Positions 49,266 through 58,234 of a stretch of DNA of 64,000 nt are shown here, in pieces; the stretch's first letter is position 1, and each line of letters opens with the position of its first letter. A model generated the notes under the pieces. That model saw only the letters and a program-made list of their open reading frames with translations. It had not been told where the DNA came from and ran no database searches. Location: positions 1 to 64,000 of the forward strand of contig CALVIN010000006.1 in assembly GCA_944330115.1 (NCBI GenBank), in the 5' to 3' direction. This DNA is from an uncultured Clostridia bacterium. Lineage in GTDB: Bacteria; Bacillota; Clostridia; Christensenellales; Borkfalkiaceae. The position numbers were made by a program, and so were the translations under genes.

Positions 49266-49811
49266 ATGAAAGCAACAGGAATTGTGCGCAGGATAGACGA
49301 GCTCGGCAGGGTGGTCATACCCAAGGAGATACGCTCTACCTTGCGTTTGAAATCGGGCGATCCGCTGGAAATTTTTACCGAGCGCGACGAGCTCATGCTC
49401 AAAAAATATTCGCCTATCGCCTCGCTCGAAAAGTTTTCGGAGGGCACGGCAAAGAGTTTAAACGACCTTTCGGGCCACCTTGCGGTGATCTGCGATACCG
49501 ACGAGGTGCTGTATGCCGCGGGCACGGGCAAGCGCGACCTGCACGGCAAGGGTTTATCTGCCGAAATGAGCAAAATTTTGGAGGGCAGGCGCAGCTACCT
49601 TGCCAACCTTGCCGAGGGCGGCGACATAGTGCCCATAACGGAGGACGGCGCATCGCAGCTTACCGCGCAGATAATAGTGCCCATAATCTCGGGCGGGGAC
49701 TGTTTGGGCGCCGTGGCGCTCGTCTCTACCGAGCAGGGCGCAAAGATAGAGGCGGGCGCGGCCAAGCTTGCGCAGCTCTCCGCCACCATTCTGGCATCGC
49801 AGTTCGACTGA
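49266..49811 (+). CDS. spoVT: Stage V sporulation protein T (AbrB-family regulator)
   Basis: Forespore transcription regulator that tunes sigma-G genes. The 181 residues have an N-terminal AbrB/SpoVT swapped-hairpin DNA-binding domain (MKATGIVRRIDELGRVVIPKEIR, seen in two short parts; residues 1-50) and a C-terminal GAF-like domain (about 55-178). The length equals that of Bacillus SpoVT. The ATG at 49266 follows AAAGGGGAG; the frame from 49242 is the repeat-like leader. The following genes reproduce the Bacillus order spoVT-yabM-yabN. Confidence 0.95.
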   Translation: MKATGIVRRIDELGRVVIPKEIRSTLRLKSGDPLEIFTERDELMLKKYSPIASLEKFSEGTAKSLNDLSGHLAVICDTDEVLYAAGTGKRDLHGKGLSAEMSKILEGRRSYLANLAEGGDIVPITEDGASQLTAQIIVPIISGGDCLGAVALVSTEQGAKIEAGAAKLAQLSATILASQFD

Positions 49812-49831
49812 TTTTTTTAATATGGGAGTGC

Positions 49832-49867
49832 GGGCGGCGCGGCGCTGTATATTCTGCCGCGCCGCCC
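49832..49867 (+). promoter_or_regulatory. 12-bp GC hairpin before the flippase start
   Basis: GGGCGGCGCGGC pairs exactly with GCCGCGCCGCCC across a 12-nt loop and ends 8 nt before the ATG at 49876. There is no U-run and no ribosome site, so it could weaken or time translation of the flippase. Confidence 0.6.
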
Positions 49868-49875
49868 ATATATCT

Positions 49876-51276
49876 ATGGCAAAATTTTTTAAAAGGATAT
49901 TTTCGGGCGAGCAGTCGTTTGTTGCGGGCGCCATGATAATTTCGGCGGGCGGGCTGATATCAAAATTGCTCGGCGCGGCCTACCGTATACCGCTCACAAA
50001 TATTTTGGGCAGCGAGGGAATGGGGATATACCAGATGGCATATCCCCTCTATTGCATACTGCTCACGCTCTCCTCGTCGGGCATACCCGCGGGAGTTGCC
50101 CGCCTCGTCTCTTCGGGCAGTCACGGGGCGGAGCGCACGGCATTCAAGCTGTACGGCGTGGCGGGTGCGGCGGGTTCGCTTATAATGCTCGTTCTTGCGC
50201 GGCCGCTTGCCGACATTCAGGGCGAGCCGTCGCTTGCGCTCTGTTGCAGTATGCTCGCGCCCGCCGTGCTGTTTACTTCGGTGATTTCGGTTGTGCGCGG
50301 CTACTTTCAGGGCAGGCACAACATGCTGCCCACGGCCTTCACCGAGGTGTGCGAACAGCTCATAAAGGTGCTGGCGGGCGTCGCCTTTGCGCTGTATTTT
50401 AAAGATAACCTGCCGCTCGCCGTCGGCTTTTCGCTGCTCGCCGTCACCATAAGCGAGGGCATATCGGCGGTGTTTGCGATAACGCTCTACCGTCTCGAGC
50501 GCCCGCGCTTAAAGCCGCTGTATAAACTGCCGCAGGCGGGCAACGGCACCATACTTGCAAATACCCTGCCCATAGCGCTCGCCGCGATAGCCATGCCGCT
50601 CTCGCAGTTTGCCGAAAGCCTCGTCGCCGTGCGCCTGCTGCGCTCATTTTCGGCCGAGGCAACGGCGCTGTACGGCATATATTCGGGGTGCGCGGTGACA
50701 ATAATAAATCTGCCCGTGTCGCTGACGTACGGCCTCGCCGCCGCAAGCATACCCAAAATATCGCCCAAGGCCGCCTCGGGAGATGTTGCCGCCGCCCGCT
50801 CGGGCGCGTTGCGCGTGCTGGGGCTCACGCTCGTCCTCTCGTTGCCGTGCGCCGCAGGGCTGCTGGTATTTGCCCCGCTCGCCGCAAAGATAATATTTTC
50901 CTCGCTGTCGGAAGGGCACTCCGCGCTCTTGGTGCGGTTGGTGCGCATAATGAGCATAAACGCCGTCACGCTCTCCCTCGTGCAGTCGTCCGCTGCCTGC
51001 CTCACGGCGCTGGGCACGCCGCTGAGATCTACTCTCACGCAGTGGATGACGGGCGCGCTGCGCGTGGCGCTGACGTACCTTTTAATAAAGTACGCCGTGC
51101 ACGGGGTGGAGGGCGCCGCCATAGCGGCAAATGCCTCTTATTTGGTTGCGGCGGCAATAAATGTGTGGTATATTATTAAAACAGGAGGAGCTTATGAAGG
51201 TTACTTTGATAGGTTTAGGCGCCGAAGAGGGCGACCTCAGCGTCAGGGCGCAGAGCGCTTTAAAAGGGGCAAGTAA
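49876..51276 (+). CDS. Oligosaccharide flippase of the SpoVB/YabM family
   Basis: Membrane protein of the MVF/MATE-like group, 466 residues with 12-14 hydrophobic segments. Landmarks are the N-terminal GAMIISAGGLISKLLGAAYRIPL, SEGMGIYQMAYPLY, GYFQGRHNM and the conserved Pro-rich SLTYGLAAASIPKIS. By position after spoVT and before a MazG gene it corresponds to B. subtilis YabM; relatives SpoVB and MurJ move lipid-linked cell-wall precursors. The ATG at 49876 has no ribosome site; ATG 49822 in the same frame is an alternative. Its last 27 codons overlap the mazG gene (83 nt), and the tail is Arg-rich. Confidence 0.87.
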   Translation: MAKFFKRIFSGEQSFVAGAMIISAGGLISKLLGAAYRIPLTNILGSEGMGIYQMAYPLYCILLTLSSSGIPAGVARLVSSGSHGAERTAFKLYGVAGAAGSLIMLVLARPLADIQGEPSLALCCSMLAPAVLFTSVISVVRGYFQGRHNMLPTAFTEVCEQLIKVLAGVAFALYFKDNLPLAVGFSLLAVTISEGISAVFAITLYRLERPRLKPLYKLPQAGNGTILANTLPIALAAIAMPLSQFAESLVAVRLLRSFSAEATALYGIYSGCAVTIINLPVSLTYGLAAASIPKISPKAASGDVAAARSGALRVLGLTLVLSLPCAAGLLVFAPLAAKIIFSSLSEGHSALLVRLVRIMSINAVTLSLVQSSAACLTALGTPLRSTLTQWMTGALRVALTYLLIKYAVHGVEGAAIAANASYLVAAAINVWYIIKTGGAYEGYFDRFRRRRGRPQRQGAERFKRGK

Positions 51277-52609
51277 GGTATTTGTGCGCACGGCGCACAT
51301 GCCCTGCTACCGCTCGGTGGAAGGTTACGGCGCGCAGACGCTCGACTATATATTCGAGAGCAGCCGCAACTATGATACTTTGAATAAGAAGCTGGCCGCC
51401 GCCGTGCTTGCCGCGGCCAAGGAGAGCGACGTGGTGTATTGCGTCGACGGCGCCGTCAGCGAAGATAACGCCTGCAAGATAATTTTGTCGCGCCATAAAA
51501 ACTGCGAGGTGTTCGAGGGCGTTTCAAAGGCGGCGCATGCCGCATCGCTCGCAAGGTTAAAGTACGGGCAGTATGTGGCGGCCTCGGCCTATGACATACA
51601 AAATTTAAAGAGCGCTCCCGCGGCCGTGATATACGACGTCGACGGCGACCTCATCGCGGGCGAAGTAAAGCAAAAACTTTCGGAGCTGTTCGGCGAGGAG
51701 CTTACTTGTTCGTTCGTGCGCGGCGGCAGCGCCAAAAAGATAAAGGTGTATGAGATAGACAGGCAAAAGGAGTACGACGGCACCTGCGCCGTCGCCGTCG
51801 AGGAGCCCGACTATCTACATAAGGAGAGGTATGACTATGCCGACCTTCTGCAGCTCGTGCGCCTGCTGCGCGCGCCCGGCGGCTGCCCGTGGGACAGGGT
51901 GCAGACAAGCGAGAGCATAAAGCAGAACATGATAGAGGAGGCGTATGAGCTCGTCGACGCCATAAACAAAAACGACGACGACATGATAGAGGAGGAGACG
52001 GGCGACGTCCTCCTGCAGGCGGCCTTCCATACCGTATTAAAGGAGGAGCAGGGTGCCTTTTCGAGCGGCGACGTAATAACTCGCGTGGTAAAAAAGCTCA
52101 TCTTCCGCCATTCGCACATATTCGGCAAGGACAAGGCCGCGGACGAGAGCGCGGCGCTCAACGTGTGGGAGAAGAACAAGCTGGAGGAAAAACACCAGAC
52201 TACCTTAACGCAGACTCTCAAGGCCGTGCCCAACAATTTCCCCGCGTGCATGCGCGCGCAAAAGGTGGGCAAGCGCGCCGCAAAGAGCGGCATGGACTTT
52301 TTGTCACCCGTCTCTGCCTCCGAAAGGATGGGCGAAGAGGTGGTGGAGCTCATAAAGGCGCTGCAGGCCGAGGACAAGGACGCCACCTTCGAGGAGGCGG
52401 GCGATCTGCTCTTCTCCGCCGTGAATACCTGCCGCCTTGCGGGCGTCGACTGCGAGCAGGCCCTCGCCGCCGCCACCGATAAGTTCATTTCCCGCTTTGC
52501 CGTGTTTGAGGACCTCATCTTAAAGGACGGCAAAAAGCCGCAGGACCTGTGCGACGCCGAGTATGACTACTATTGGTTTTTAGCTAAAAATGCAACTAAA
52601 AAGGGTTGA
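51194..52609 (+). CDS. YabN-like fusion: tetrapyrrole-methylase-like domain plus MazG
   Basis: The 471 residues begin with a SAM-methylase-like fold (VTLIGLGAEEGDLSVRAQSAL, residues 1-215) and continue with two MazG NTP-pyrophosphohydrolase domains. The first starts LRAPGGCPWDRVQTSE and has EEAYELVDAI with EETGDVLLQ; the second has EEVVELIKAL with EEAGDLLFSAVN, the metal-binding Glu/Asp pairs. This is the domain order of Bacillus YabN. MazG hydrolyses abnormal (d)NTPs; the methylase part has no known function in this setting. The ATG at 51194 follows AGGAGGAG, inside the flippase gene. Confidence 0.92.
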   Translation: MKVTLIGLGAEEGDLSVRAQSALKGASKVFVRTAHMPCYRSVEGYGAQTLDYIFESSRNYDTLNKKLAAAVLAAAKESDVVYCVDGAVSEDNACKIILSRHKNCEVFEGVSKAAHAASLARLKYGQYVAASAYDIQNLKSAPAAVIYDVDGDLIAGEVKQKLSELFGEELTCSFVRGGSAKKIKVYEIDRQKEYDGTCAVAVEEPDYLHKERYDYADLLQLVRLLRAPGGCPWDRVQTSESIKQNMIEEAYELVDAINKNDDDMIEEETGDVLLQAAFHTVLKEEQGAFSSGDVITRVVKKLIFRHSHIFGKDKAADESAALNVWEKNKLEEKHQTTLTQTLKAVPNNFPACMRAQKVGKRAAKSGMDFLSPVSASERMGEEVVELIKALQAEDKDATFEEAGDLLFSAVNTCRLAGVDCEQALAAATDKFISRFAVFEDLILKDGKKPQDLCDAEYDYYWFLAKNATKKG

Positions 52610-53531
52610 TATAGGCGGGCTGATAACGCCCAACAACGTATTTCTTGCGCCGCTCGCCGGCTACACAAACGCCGTGTTCAGGGAGATGTGTCTCTCTTTG
52701 GGCGCGGGGCTCACCTTCACCGAGATGGTGAGCGCAAAGGGGCTGTGCTACGGCAGTAAAAATACCCAAGAACTTTTGTATGTAACGCCCGGTTACGGCG
52801 GCATAAGGGCGGTGCAGCTGTTCGGCGGCGACCCCGAGTATATGCGCCGCGCGGCCGAAAGCGAGGCGATAGCGCCCTTTGAGTTGATAGATATAAACAT
52901 GGGCTGCCCCATGCCAAAAATTTATAATAACGGCGAGGGCAGCGCGCTGCTGAATGACCTCCCCCGCGCTTCAAAAATAATCAAAGCGTGCAAAAACAGC
53001 GGCAAGCGCGTTTCGGTAAAGTTCCGCACAGGCATCGATGAAGGCAGCATAGTCACGGCCGATTTTGCAAAGATGTGCGAAGACAGCGGCGCCGACATGA
53101 TAACCGTGCACGGCCGCACGCGAAACAAGATATATGCCGGCGACGTGAATTTTGAGGAGATATCAAAGGCCAAGCGCGCGGTGAAAATACCGGTAATTGC
53201 CAACGGCGGCGTGTATTGCCGCGAGGACGCCGAGCGCCTGATGGACAATACGGGCGCCGACGGCGTAATGGTGGCGCGCGGGGCGATGTATTGCCCGTGG
53301 ATATTTGCCGAGCTCACGGGCGCGCCCCTGCCTGATATCCGCGCCCTCGTATTAAAGCAGTTGGACGATACTCTCGCCCTCTTCGGCGAGCGGTTTGCCC
53401 TGGTGTTCATGCGCAAGATGACGGCGTTCTACACAAAGGGCAAGCGCAATTCGGCCGCCCTGCGCGAGCAGCTGTTTGTGTGCGACAGCATACCCAAACT
53501 GCGCGGCATGATAGAGGGCATAGAGTTTTAA
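52590..53531 (+). CDS. dus: tRNA-dihydrouridine synthase
   Basis: FMN enzyme that reduces specific uridines in tRNA. The 313 residues form a TIM barrel with the N-terminal FLAPLAGYTNAVFREMC, the catalytic-Cys motif DINMGCPMPKI, the FMN-binding VKFRTGID, TVHGRTR and ANGGVYC, GVMVARGAM and a helical C-terminal domain (about 240-313). It looks DusB-like. It overlaps the mazG end by 20 nt and has no ribosome site of its own apart from AAAGAT-like sequence, so it is probably translated by coupling. Confidence 0.93.
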   Translation: MQLKRVDIGGLITPNNVFLAPLAGYTNAVFREMCLSLGAGLTFTEMVSAKGLCYGSKNTQELLYVTPGYGGIRAVQLFGGDPEYMRRAAESEAIAPFELIDINMGCPMPKIYNNGEGSALLNDLPRASKIIKACKNSGKRVSVKFRTGIDEGSIVTADFAKMCEDSGADMITVHGRTRNKIYAGDVNFEEISKAKRAVKIPVIANGGVYCREDAERLMDNTGADGVMVARGAMYCPWIFAELTGAPLPDIRALVLKQLDDTLALFGERFALVFMRKMTAFYTKGKRNSAALREQLFVCDSIPKLRGMIEGIEF

Positions 53532-53612
53532 AATTACATATTTTTGATGTATGGTTTAATGATTTATGTAAAACAGCCGCGGTATTTTAAGTATTGCGGT
53601 ATTTTATGTATT

Positions 53613-53657
53613 ACAGCCGCGGGCGGCGCAAAAATTGCGCCGCCCGCGGCTGTTTTT
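53613..53657. terminator. AATT-centred terminator after dus
   Basis: ACAGCCGCGGGCGGCGCAA pairs with its exact complement over a 3-nt loop, followed by TTTTTG. The spacer 53532-53812 otherwise shows a partial duplication of ACAGCCGCGG (53572, 53613) and a GAGGGGTTCC fragment of the composite repeat (53686). Confidence 0.85.
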
Positions 53658-53812
53658 GCATTGTTAAATGAATGTCAGGTGACGGAGGGGTTCCACGCGG
53701 CGTCCGTGCAAAAAATTTGTTACCTTATCCGTCAACTAAAATTGTATAAATAATTTCATATAACTTCATTAAAGCTCAAAATTTTTGCTTTGCGGCGCTC
53801 TATACTGCAACT

Positions 53813-54601
53813 ATGCAGGTTTATGTGGAGCTCGCCCTCGCCGAAAATTTTTGTATGGACTTCACCTTGCTTACGTGCGCAAAGTTTGTTTGCAAAAATA
53901 TGTGCTCCTACCGCCGCATGGCCGCGGGTGCCGCCCTGGGCGCGTGCTTTGCCGTCGTCTTTCCGCTGTTCGGCCTTACGGGCGCGTGGGCGGTGGCCGT
54001 TAAAATAGCTTCGGGGTTGGCGCTTGCGGCAATTTCGGGCAGGTTTTCGCGCTTTAAAGACTATTTAAAGTACTTCGTCGCCTTTTTGGTTCTCTCCTTC
54101 CTGCTCGGCGGCGCGCTTATAGCCATATTTTCGCTCGCCGGCCAAAGTTACCTCCCCGCGCAGGGATATATGCTCTCCTCAGTGCCTGTGGGTATACCCA
54201 TGTTCTTCGCCCTCGTGCTGGCGCTTGCGTGCAGGGCGGCGGCAAAAAAGTTCATTTCGCGGCGGGCAAAAAATACCGTCCGCTGCGTGATATACCGCGG
54301 CGAACGCAAGGTGGAGCAATACGGTTTTTTCGATAGCGGCAACAGGGTGTATGCCTCCGGCTGCCCGGTCAGCGTCATCTCGGCCGCCGCGGCGGCCTAC
54401 CTTGTGGATAGCGGCGAGCTTAAGGAGAGCGTAAAGGTGCGCACGGTGACGGGGGAAAAGTGCATCAAAATTTTCACCGCGGACAAAATTGAGATATATA
54501 ACGGCGAGGGCGCGCATACAATAAAGTGCGTGAAAATCGGCATAAGCCCGCGCGGGATAAGCCGTGCGGTGCTTCACCCCGACCTTGCGGAAGAGCTTTA
54601 A
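53813..54601 (+). CDS. spoIIGA: Sigma-E processing peptidase SpoIIGA
   Basis: Membrane-embedded aspartic protease that cleaves pro-sigma-E in the mother cell. The 262 residues have five N-terminal membrane helices (about 1-145, beginning VYVELALAENFCMDFTLL) and a cytoplasmic protease-like domain with the active-site motif FFDSGNRVY (Asp about 166), then SVISAAAAAYL. The length is about 30-45 less than in Bacillus. A -10-like TATACT (53801-53806) ends 6 nt before the ATG, and no ribosome site is present. It lies 102 nt before sigE, the standard spoIIG operon. Confidence 0.92.
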   Translation: MQVYVELALAENFCMDFTLLTCAKFVCKNMCSYRRMAAGAALGACFAVVFPLFGLTGAWAVAVKIASGLALAAISGRFSRFKDYLKYFVAFLVLSFLLGGALIAIFSLAGQSYLPAQGYMLSSVPVGIPMFFALVLALACRAAAKKFISRRAKNTVRCVIYRGERKVEQYGFFDSGNRVYASGCPVSVISAAAAAYLVDSGELKESVKVRTVTGEKCIKIFTADKIEIYNGEGAHTIKCVKIGISPRGISRAVLHPDLAEEL

Positions 54602-54703
54602 AGCAGGCAGTTTTATGCGCCCTTGTGTTAAAAATTCCGCAAATGCCGCGCCGCTTTTGCGCACCGCGCCCGCAAAAGGCAAAATTTAAGGAGGCCATAG
54701 GTA

Positions 54704-55399
54704 ATGTTTGAAAAATTAAAAAAATTGCTCGCTCTGTTCTTTAAAGGCAACTCGCTCGACTATATCTGCGGCACCGAGGCGCTGCCGCTGCCCTTCTCGC
54801 AGGAGGAGGAGAGCGACAAGATCTCGCGCCTGGAGAGCGGCGACGAAAAGGCCAAGGCCGCCCTGGTGGAGCACAACCTGCGCCTCGTCGTTTACATAGC
54901 CAAAAAGTTCGAAAGTTCGGGCGTGGACGGCGACGACCTCGTATCTGTTGGCACTATCGGCCTCATAAAGGCGATAAATTCCTTCCGCTCGGATAAAAAT
55001 ATAAAGCTCGCCACATACGCCTCGCGCTGTATCGAAAACGAGATACTCATGTATTTAAGGCGCATGTCGCGCATAAAGCAGGAAGTGAGCTTCGATGAGC
55101 CCTTAAACACCGACTGGGAGGGCAACGAACTGCTATTATCCGACGTGATGGGCACGGACGCCGACGCCGTGTATTCGGATATAGAGGGAGGGGTGGAGCG
55201 CGACCTCTTAAAGGCCTCATTAAAAAAACTCCCTCAGCGCGAACAGCGCATAATGAACATGCGCTTCGGCCTCGACGGCGGCGAGGAGATGACGCAAAAA
55301 GACGTCGCCGACGCCCTCGGTATATCGCAGAGCTATATCTCCCGCCTCGAAAAAAAGATAATCGGCAAGCTCAAAAAGGATATTTCGCGGCAGATATGA
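54704..55399 (+). CDS. sigE: RNA polymerase sigma-E factor (pro-sigma-E)
   Basis: Mother-cell sigma factor of early sporulation. The 231 residues begin with an amphipathic pro-sequence ([15 protein letters not shown], about 1-25). Then come [15 protein letters not shown], region 2 ([30 protein letters not shown] split in short matches, the -10 reading [18 protein letters not shown]), and region 4 with a helix-turn-helix ([22 protein letters not shown]). The ATG follows AAGGAGG by 9 nt. SpoIIGA upstream should remove the pro-sequence. Confidence 0.96.
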   Translation: MFEKLKKLLALFFKGNSLDYICGTEALPLPFSQEEESDKISRLESGDEKAKAALVEHNLRLVVYIAKKFESSGVDGDDLVSVGTIGLIKAINSFRSDKNIKLATYASRCIENEILMYLRRMSRIKQEVSFDEPLNTDWEGNELLLSDVMGTDADAVYSDIEGGVERDLLKASLKKLPQREQRIMNMRFGLDGGEEMTQKDVADALGISQSYISRLEKKIIGKLKKDISRQI

Positions 55400-55482
55400 T
55401 CTGCTTAACGCGGGGCAGCATAGTGCGCGCGGCAGTATTTTAAAAAAGCTGCGCTTAAAATAAAAATATTATTAAAAAATAA

Positions 55483-55525
55483 CGGCGGCGGGGCGCAAAT
55501 TTTGCGCCCCGCCGCCGCTTAAATA
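55483..55525. terminator. Bidirectional terminator between sigE and rarA
   Basis: CGGCGGCGGGGCGCAAA (55483-55499) pairs with TTTGCGCCCCGCCGCCG (55501-55517). sigE and rarA converge here. A GCATATGC repeat copy (55551-55570) and an A/T-only tract (55580-55625) follow. Confidence 0.75.
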
Positions 55526-55623
55526 TTTTCAGCCAAAATGCAAAATGCCTGCACATATGCCGCAACTATTACGGAATTTTTAATGCAAATAATTAAAATA
55601 AAATTAAAAAATTTAATTTTTAT

Positions 55624-56952
55624 TTATTTTCCGCCGTGGTCCTTTTTCCACTTTTTTATCTCTTCAAGGCGGGCTTTAAAGCGCGTCTCCACGCCCTCGT
55701 CGGTGGGGCGGTAATACTCCCTGTCGAGTAAAGAATCGGGCAGGCATTGAATTGTGGTGAGCTTGTCCTCCTCGTTGTGGGCGTACTTATACCCCTTGCC
55801 GTAGTTCAGTTCCTTCATGAGTTTTGTGGGAGCATTGCGTATGATAAGGGGCACGGGCTCGGCGAGCATGGTAAGCGCGTCCTTTTTGGCGCTCTCGTAT
55901 GCTCTGTACATGGCGTTCGATTTGGGCGCAAGCGACATATACACTACGGCCTGCGTTAAATGCACGCTGCACTCGGGCATGCCTATAAAGTGGCAGGCCT
56001 GGTAGGCGGCCACCGCCTGCTCCAGCGCGCGCGGATCGGCAAGGCCGATATCCTCGCAGGCAAAGCGCGTCACCCTGCGCGCAATATACAGGGGGTCCTC
56101 GCCCGCCTCAAGCATGCGCGCCAGCCAATACACGGCGGCGTCGGGGTCGGAGTTGCGCATCGACTTGTGCAGCGCCGAAATCAGGTTGTAGTGCTCCTCG
56201 CCCGTCTTGTCGTACAGCAGCGATTTTTTCAGCGTAATATTTTCCACCGTCTCGCGTGAAACGGTTATCTTGCCCTTTTGGTCGACGTCGCCGTTCAATA
56301 CGGCCATCTCTAAGGTGGATAGGGCGCTGCGCGCGTCGCCGTTGGCAAATTCGGCTATCATTGCAATTATCTCGGGCGCAATATCCACGTCCTGCCCGCC
56401 GAAGCCGCGCTCATCGTGCAGCGCTCTGTTCAAAAGGTCGGTGAGCTCCTCGGTGGAGAGCGCCTGCAACACAAACACCTTGCAGCGCGAAAGGAGCGCG
56501 CCGTTTACCTCAAACGAGGGGTTTTCGGTGGTGGCGCCTATGAGTATTATGCTGCCCTTTTCAACGAAGGGCAAAAACGCGTCCTGCTGGGCCTTGTTAA
56601 AGCGGTGTATCTCGTCTACAAAAAGTATGGTCTTTGTGCCGAACCGCCTGCTCTTTTCGGCCTGCTCCATCACCTGCTTTATCTCCTTTATGCCGCTCGT
56701 CACGGCCGAAAAGTCGATAAATTCCGCCTTGGTGTGGTTTGCGATTATGCGCGCAAGCGTCGTCTTGCCAACGCCGGGCGGGCCCCAGAATATCATGGAG
56801 CCTATCTTGTCGCTCTCTATTATTTTGCGCAGCACTTTGCCCTCGCCCAAAAGGTGCTTTTGCCCCACAAATTCCGAAAGGTCGCGCGGGCGCAATCTCG
56901 CCGCAAGCGGAAGGCTGCTGTCGTCTTCAAAAAAGGTAGGCTGTGTAAACAT
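55624..56952 (-). CDS. rarA: Replication-associated recombination protein A, copy 2
   Basis: AAA+ ATPase of the RarA/MgsA family, 442 residues. It opens PLAARLRPRDLSEFVGQKHL and has Walker A GPPGVGKTT, Walker B LFVDEIHRF, sensor 1 ILIGATTENP, SRCKVF and the MgsA C-terminal part (ARMLEAGEDPLYIARRVTRFA, APKSNAMYRAYESA, YKYAHNEEDKLTTIQCLPD). It conforms better to the family pattern than the copy at 35493. The start at 56952 has a moderate site (GAAGTGAGATAT). Two different RarA genes 19 kb apart suggest distinct roles or ancient duplication. Confidence 0.94.
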   Translation of the reverse strand: MFTQPTFFEDDSSLPLAARLRPRDLSEFVGQKHLLGEGKVLRKIIESDKIGSMIFWGPPGVGKTTLARIIANHTKAEFIDFSAVTSGIKEIKQVMEQAEKSRRFGTKTILFVDEIHRFNKAQQDAFLPFVEKGSIILIGATTENPSFEVNGALLSRCKVFVLQALSTEELTDLLNRALHDERGFGGQDVDIAPEIIAMIAEFANGDARSALSTLEMAVLNGDVDQKGKITVSRETVENITLKKSLLYDKTGEEHYNLISALHKSMRNSDPDAAVYWLARMLEAGEDPLYIARRVTRFACEDIGLADPRALEQAVAAYQACHFIGMPECSVHLTQAVVYMSLAPKSNAMYRAYESAKKDALTMLAEPVPLIIRNAPTKLMKELNYGKGYKYAHNEEDKLTTIQCLPDSLLDREYYRPTDEGVETRFKARLEEIKKWKKDHGGK

Positions 56953-57108
56953 ATCTCACTTCCCGCTGCCGCTTTTGCACTAAACGCGGCGGCAATACAT
57001 TTTTTTAACCGTAATATTTTTGGCTGTGACAAACTTTTGTTTGTTATCATTATACCACACGCGGCAAAAATAGCAAGCGTCCGCCCGTATTTTTTGTATA
57101 TTTTGCCG

Positions 57109-57137
57109 TTGCCCCTCTTTTTGCTGTATGATATAAT
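57109..57137 (+). promoter_or_regulatory. Sigma-A promoter of the LysR gene
   Basis: TTGCCC (57109-57114), 17 bp, TATAAT (57132-57137), about 35 nt of leader before the ATG. Confidence 0.7.
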
Positions 57138-57180
57138 GTATCTGCCAATATATCTACCAAAAGTTGATACGGGAGGGAGT

Positions 57181-58071
57181 ATGTTCGAAGGGCGGCTGCA
57201 AACTTTTATAAAGGTTGCCGAGTGCGGCAGTTTTACCAAGGCGGCGGAGGAGCTGTATGTTACGGCAACCGCCGTGATGAAGCAGATAAATGCGCTGGAG
57301 GGCGAGCTTTCGGTGCGCCTGTTTTTGCGCACCAACCACGGCTTAAAGCTCACCAAGGCGGGCGAAAGTTTTTTGCAGGACGCGCGCTATATCCTCGAAT
57401 ACATGGAGCGCGCCGCGCGTAGGGCGCGGGAGATAGACGAGGGCGAGAGCCGCAGGTCGATACGCATAGGTACCTCCGTGATGACGCCCGCAAAGTTTGT
57501 TCTCGACGTGTGGTCGCAGATACAGAGCCGCATGCCCACCTTGAAGATCGAGCTCATACCCTTTGAAAACAACCCCGTGAACTCGGTGGAGATACTCAAA
57601 AATTTAGGGCAGCACATCGACGTGGTGGCGGGGCTGTACGACGACAATTTTTTGAAAGAGCGCGGCTGTCTGGCCGCACATATGTACGATAAACGCATAC
57701 TTCTGGCCGTGCCGGTGACGCATGCGCTCAGCGCCGAGAGGCGCATTACCACCGAACATTTGAAGGGGCGGCGCGTGATGTTCATCCGCCGCGGCTGGAA
57801 CAAATATATCGACGCCCTGCGCGAAAAGCTTGAGGGGGCGGGAGTCGCCACCGAGGACTTCCCGCAGTTCAACCTCTCGGCATACAACCGCGCCGTCGCC
57901 GAAAACATACCCATAATCACCGTGGAGGGCTGGGAGGACGTGCACCCCCTTTTAAAAATAATCCCCGCCGACTGGGAAGACTCTGTCCCCTTCGGCGTGT
58001 TCTATTCGCCCGGGCCCACCGCCCTCGTAAAAAAGTTCATCGGCCTTTTAAGCGAGATCGCCGCAGACTGA
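57181..58071 (+). CDS. LysR-family transcription regulator
   Basis: DNA-binding regulator of 296 residues. It has an N-terminal winged helix-turn-helix (LQTFIKVAECGSFTKAAEELYVT, then QINALEGELSVRLFLRTNHG; 1-62), a linker helix, and a two-lobed effector domain (about 92-290). The ATG at 57181 follows GGGAGGGAGT; the frame is open far upstream through the opposite-strand rarA and is not used. It is followed in the same direction by an aldo-keto reductase and a flavodoxin lipoprotein, which are the likely targets. The effector is unknown. Confidence 0.9.
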   Translation: MFEGRLQTFIKVAECGSFTKAAEELYVTATAVMKQINALEGELSVRLFLRTNHGLKLTKAGESFLQDARYILEYMERAARRAREIDEGESRRSIRIGTSVMTPAKFVLDVWSQIQSRMPTLKIELIPFENNPVNSVEILKNLGQHIDVVAGLYDDNFLKERGCLAAHMYDKRILLAVPVTHALSAERRITTEHLKGRRVMFIRRGWNKYIDALREKLEGAGVATEDFPQFNLSAYNRAVAENIPIITVEGWEDVHPLLKIIPADWEDSVPFGVFYSPGPTALVKKFIGLLSEIAAD

Positions 58072-58234
58072 ATTGCAATAGCCGCAAATTGAAAAGTATT
58101 TTTAATGCAGCCGCGCGCCCGAACGGGCGCGCGGCCTTTGTATTTACTAAAAGTATATACAATAAACCAAAATGCTATCCCCTTTCAAAATATAAGGCGC
58201 TATAATGGTGGCGTAAATAAAAAGGAGGTTCTTT

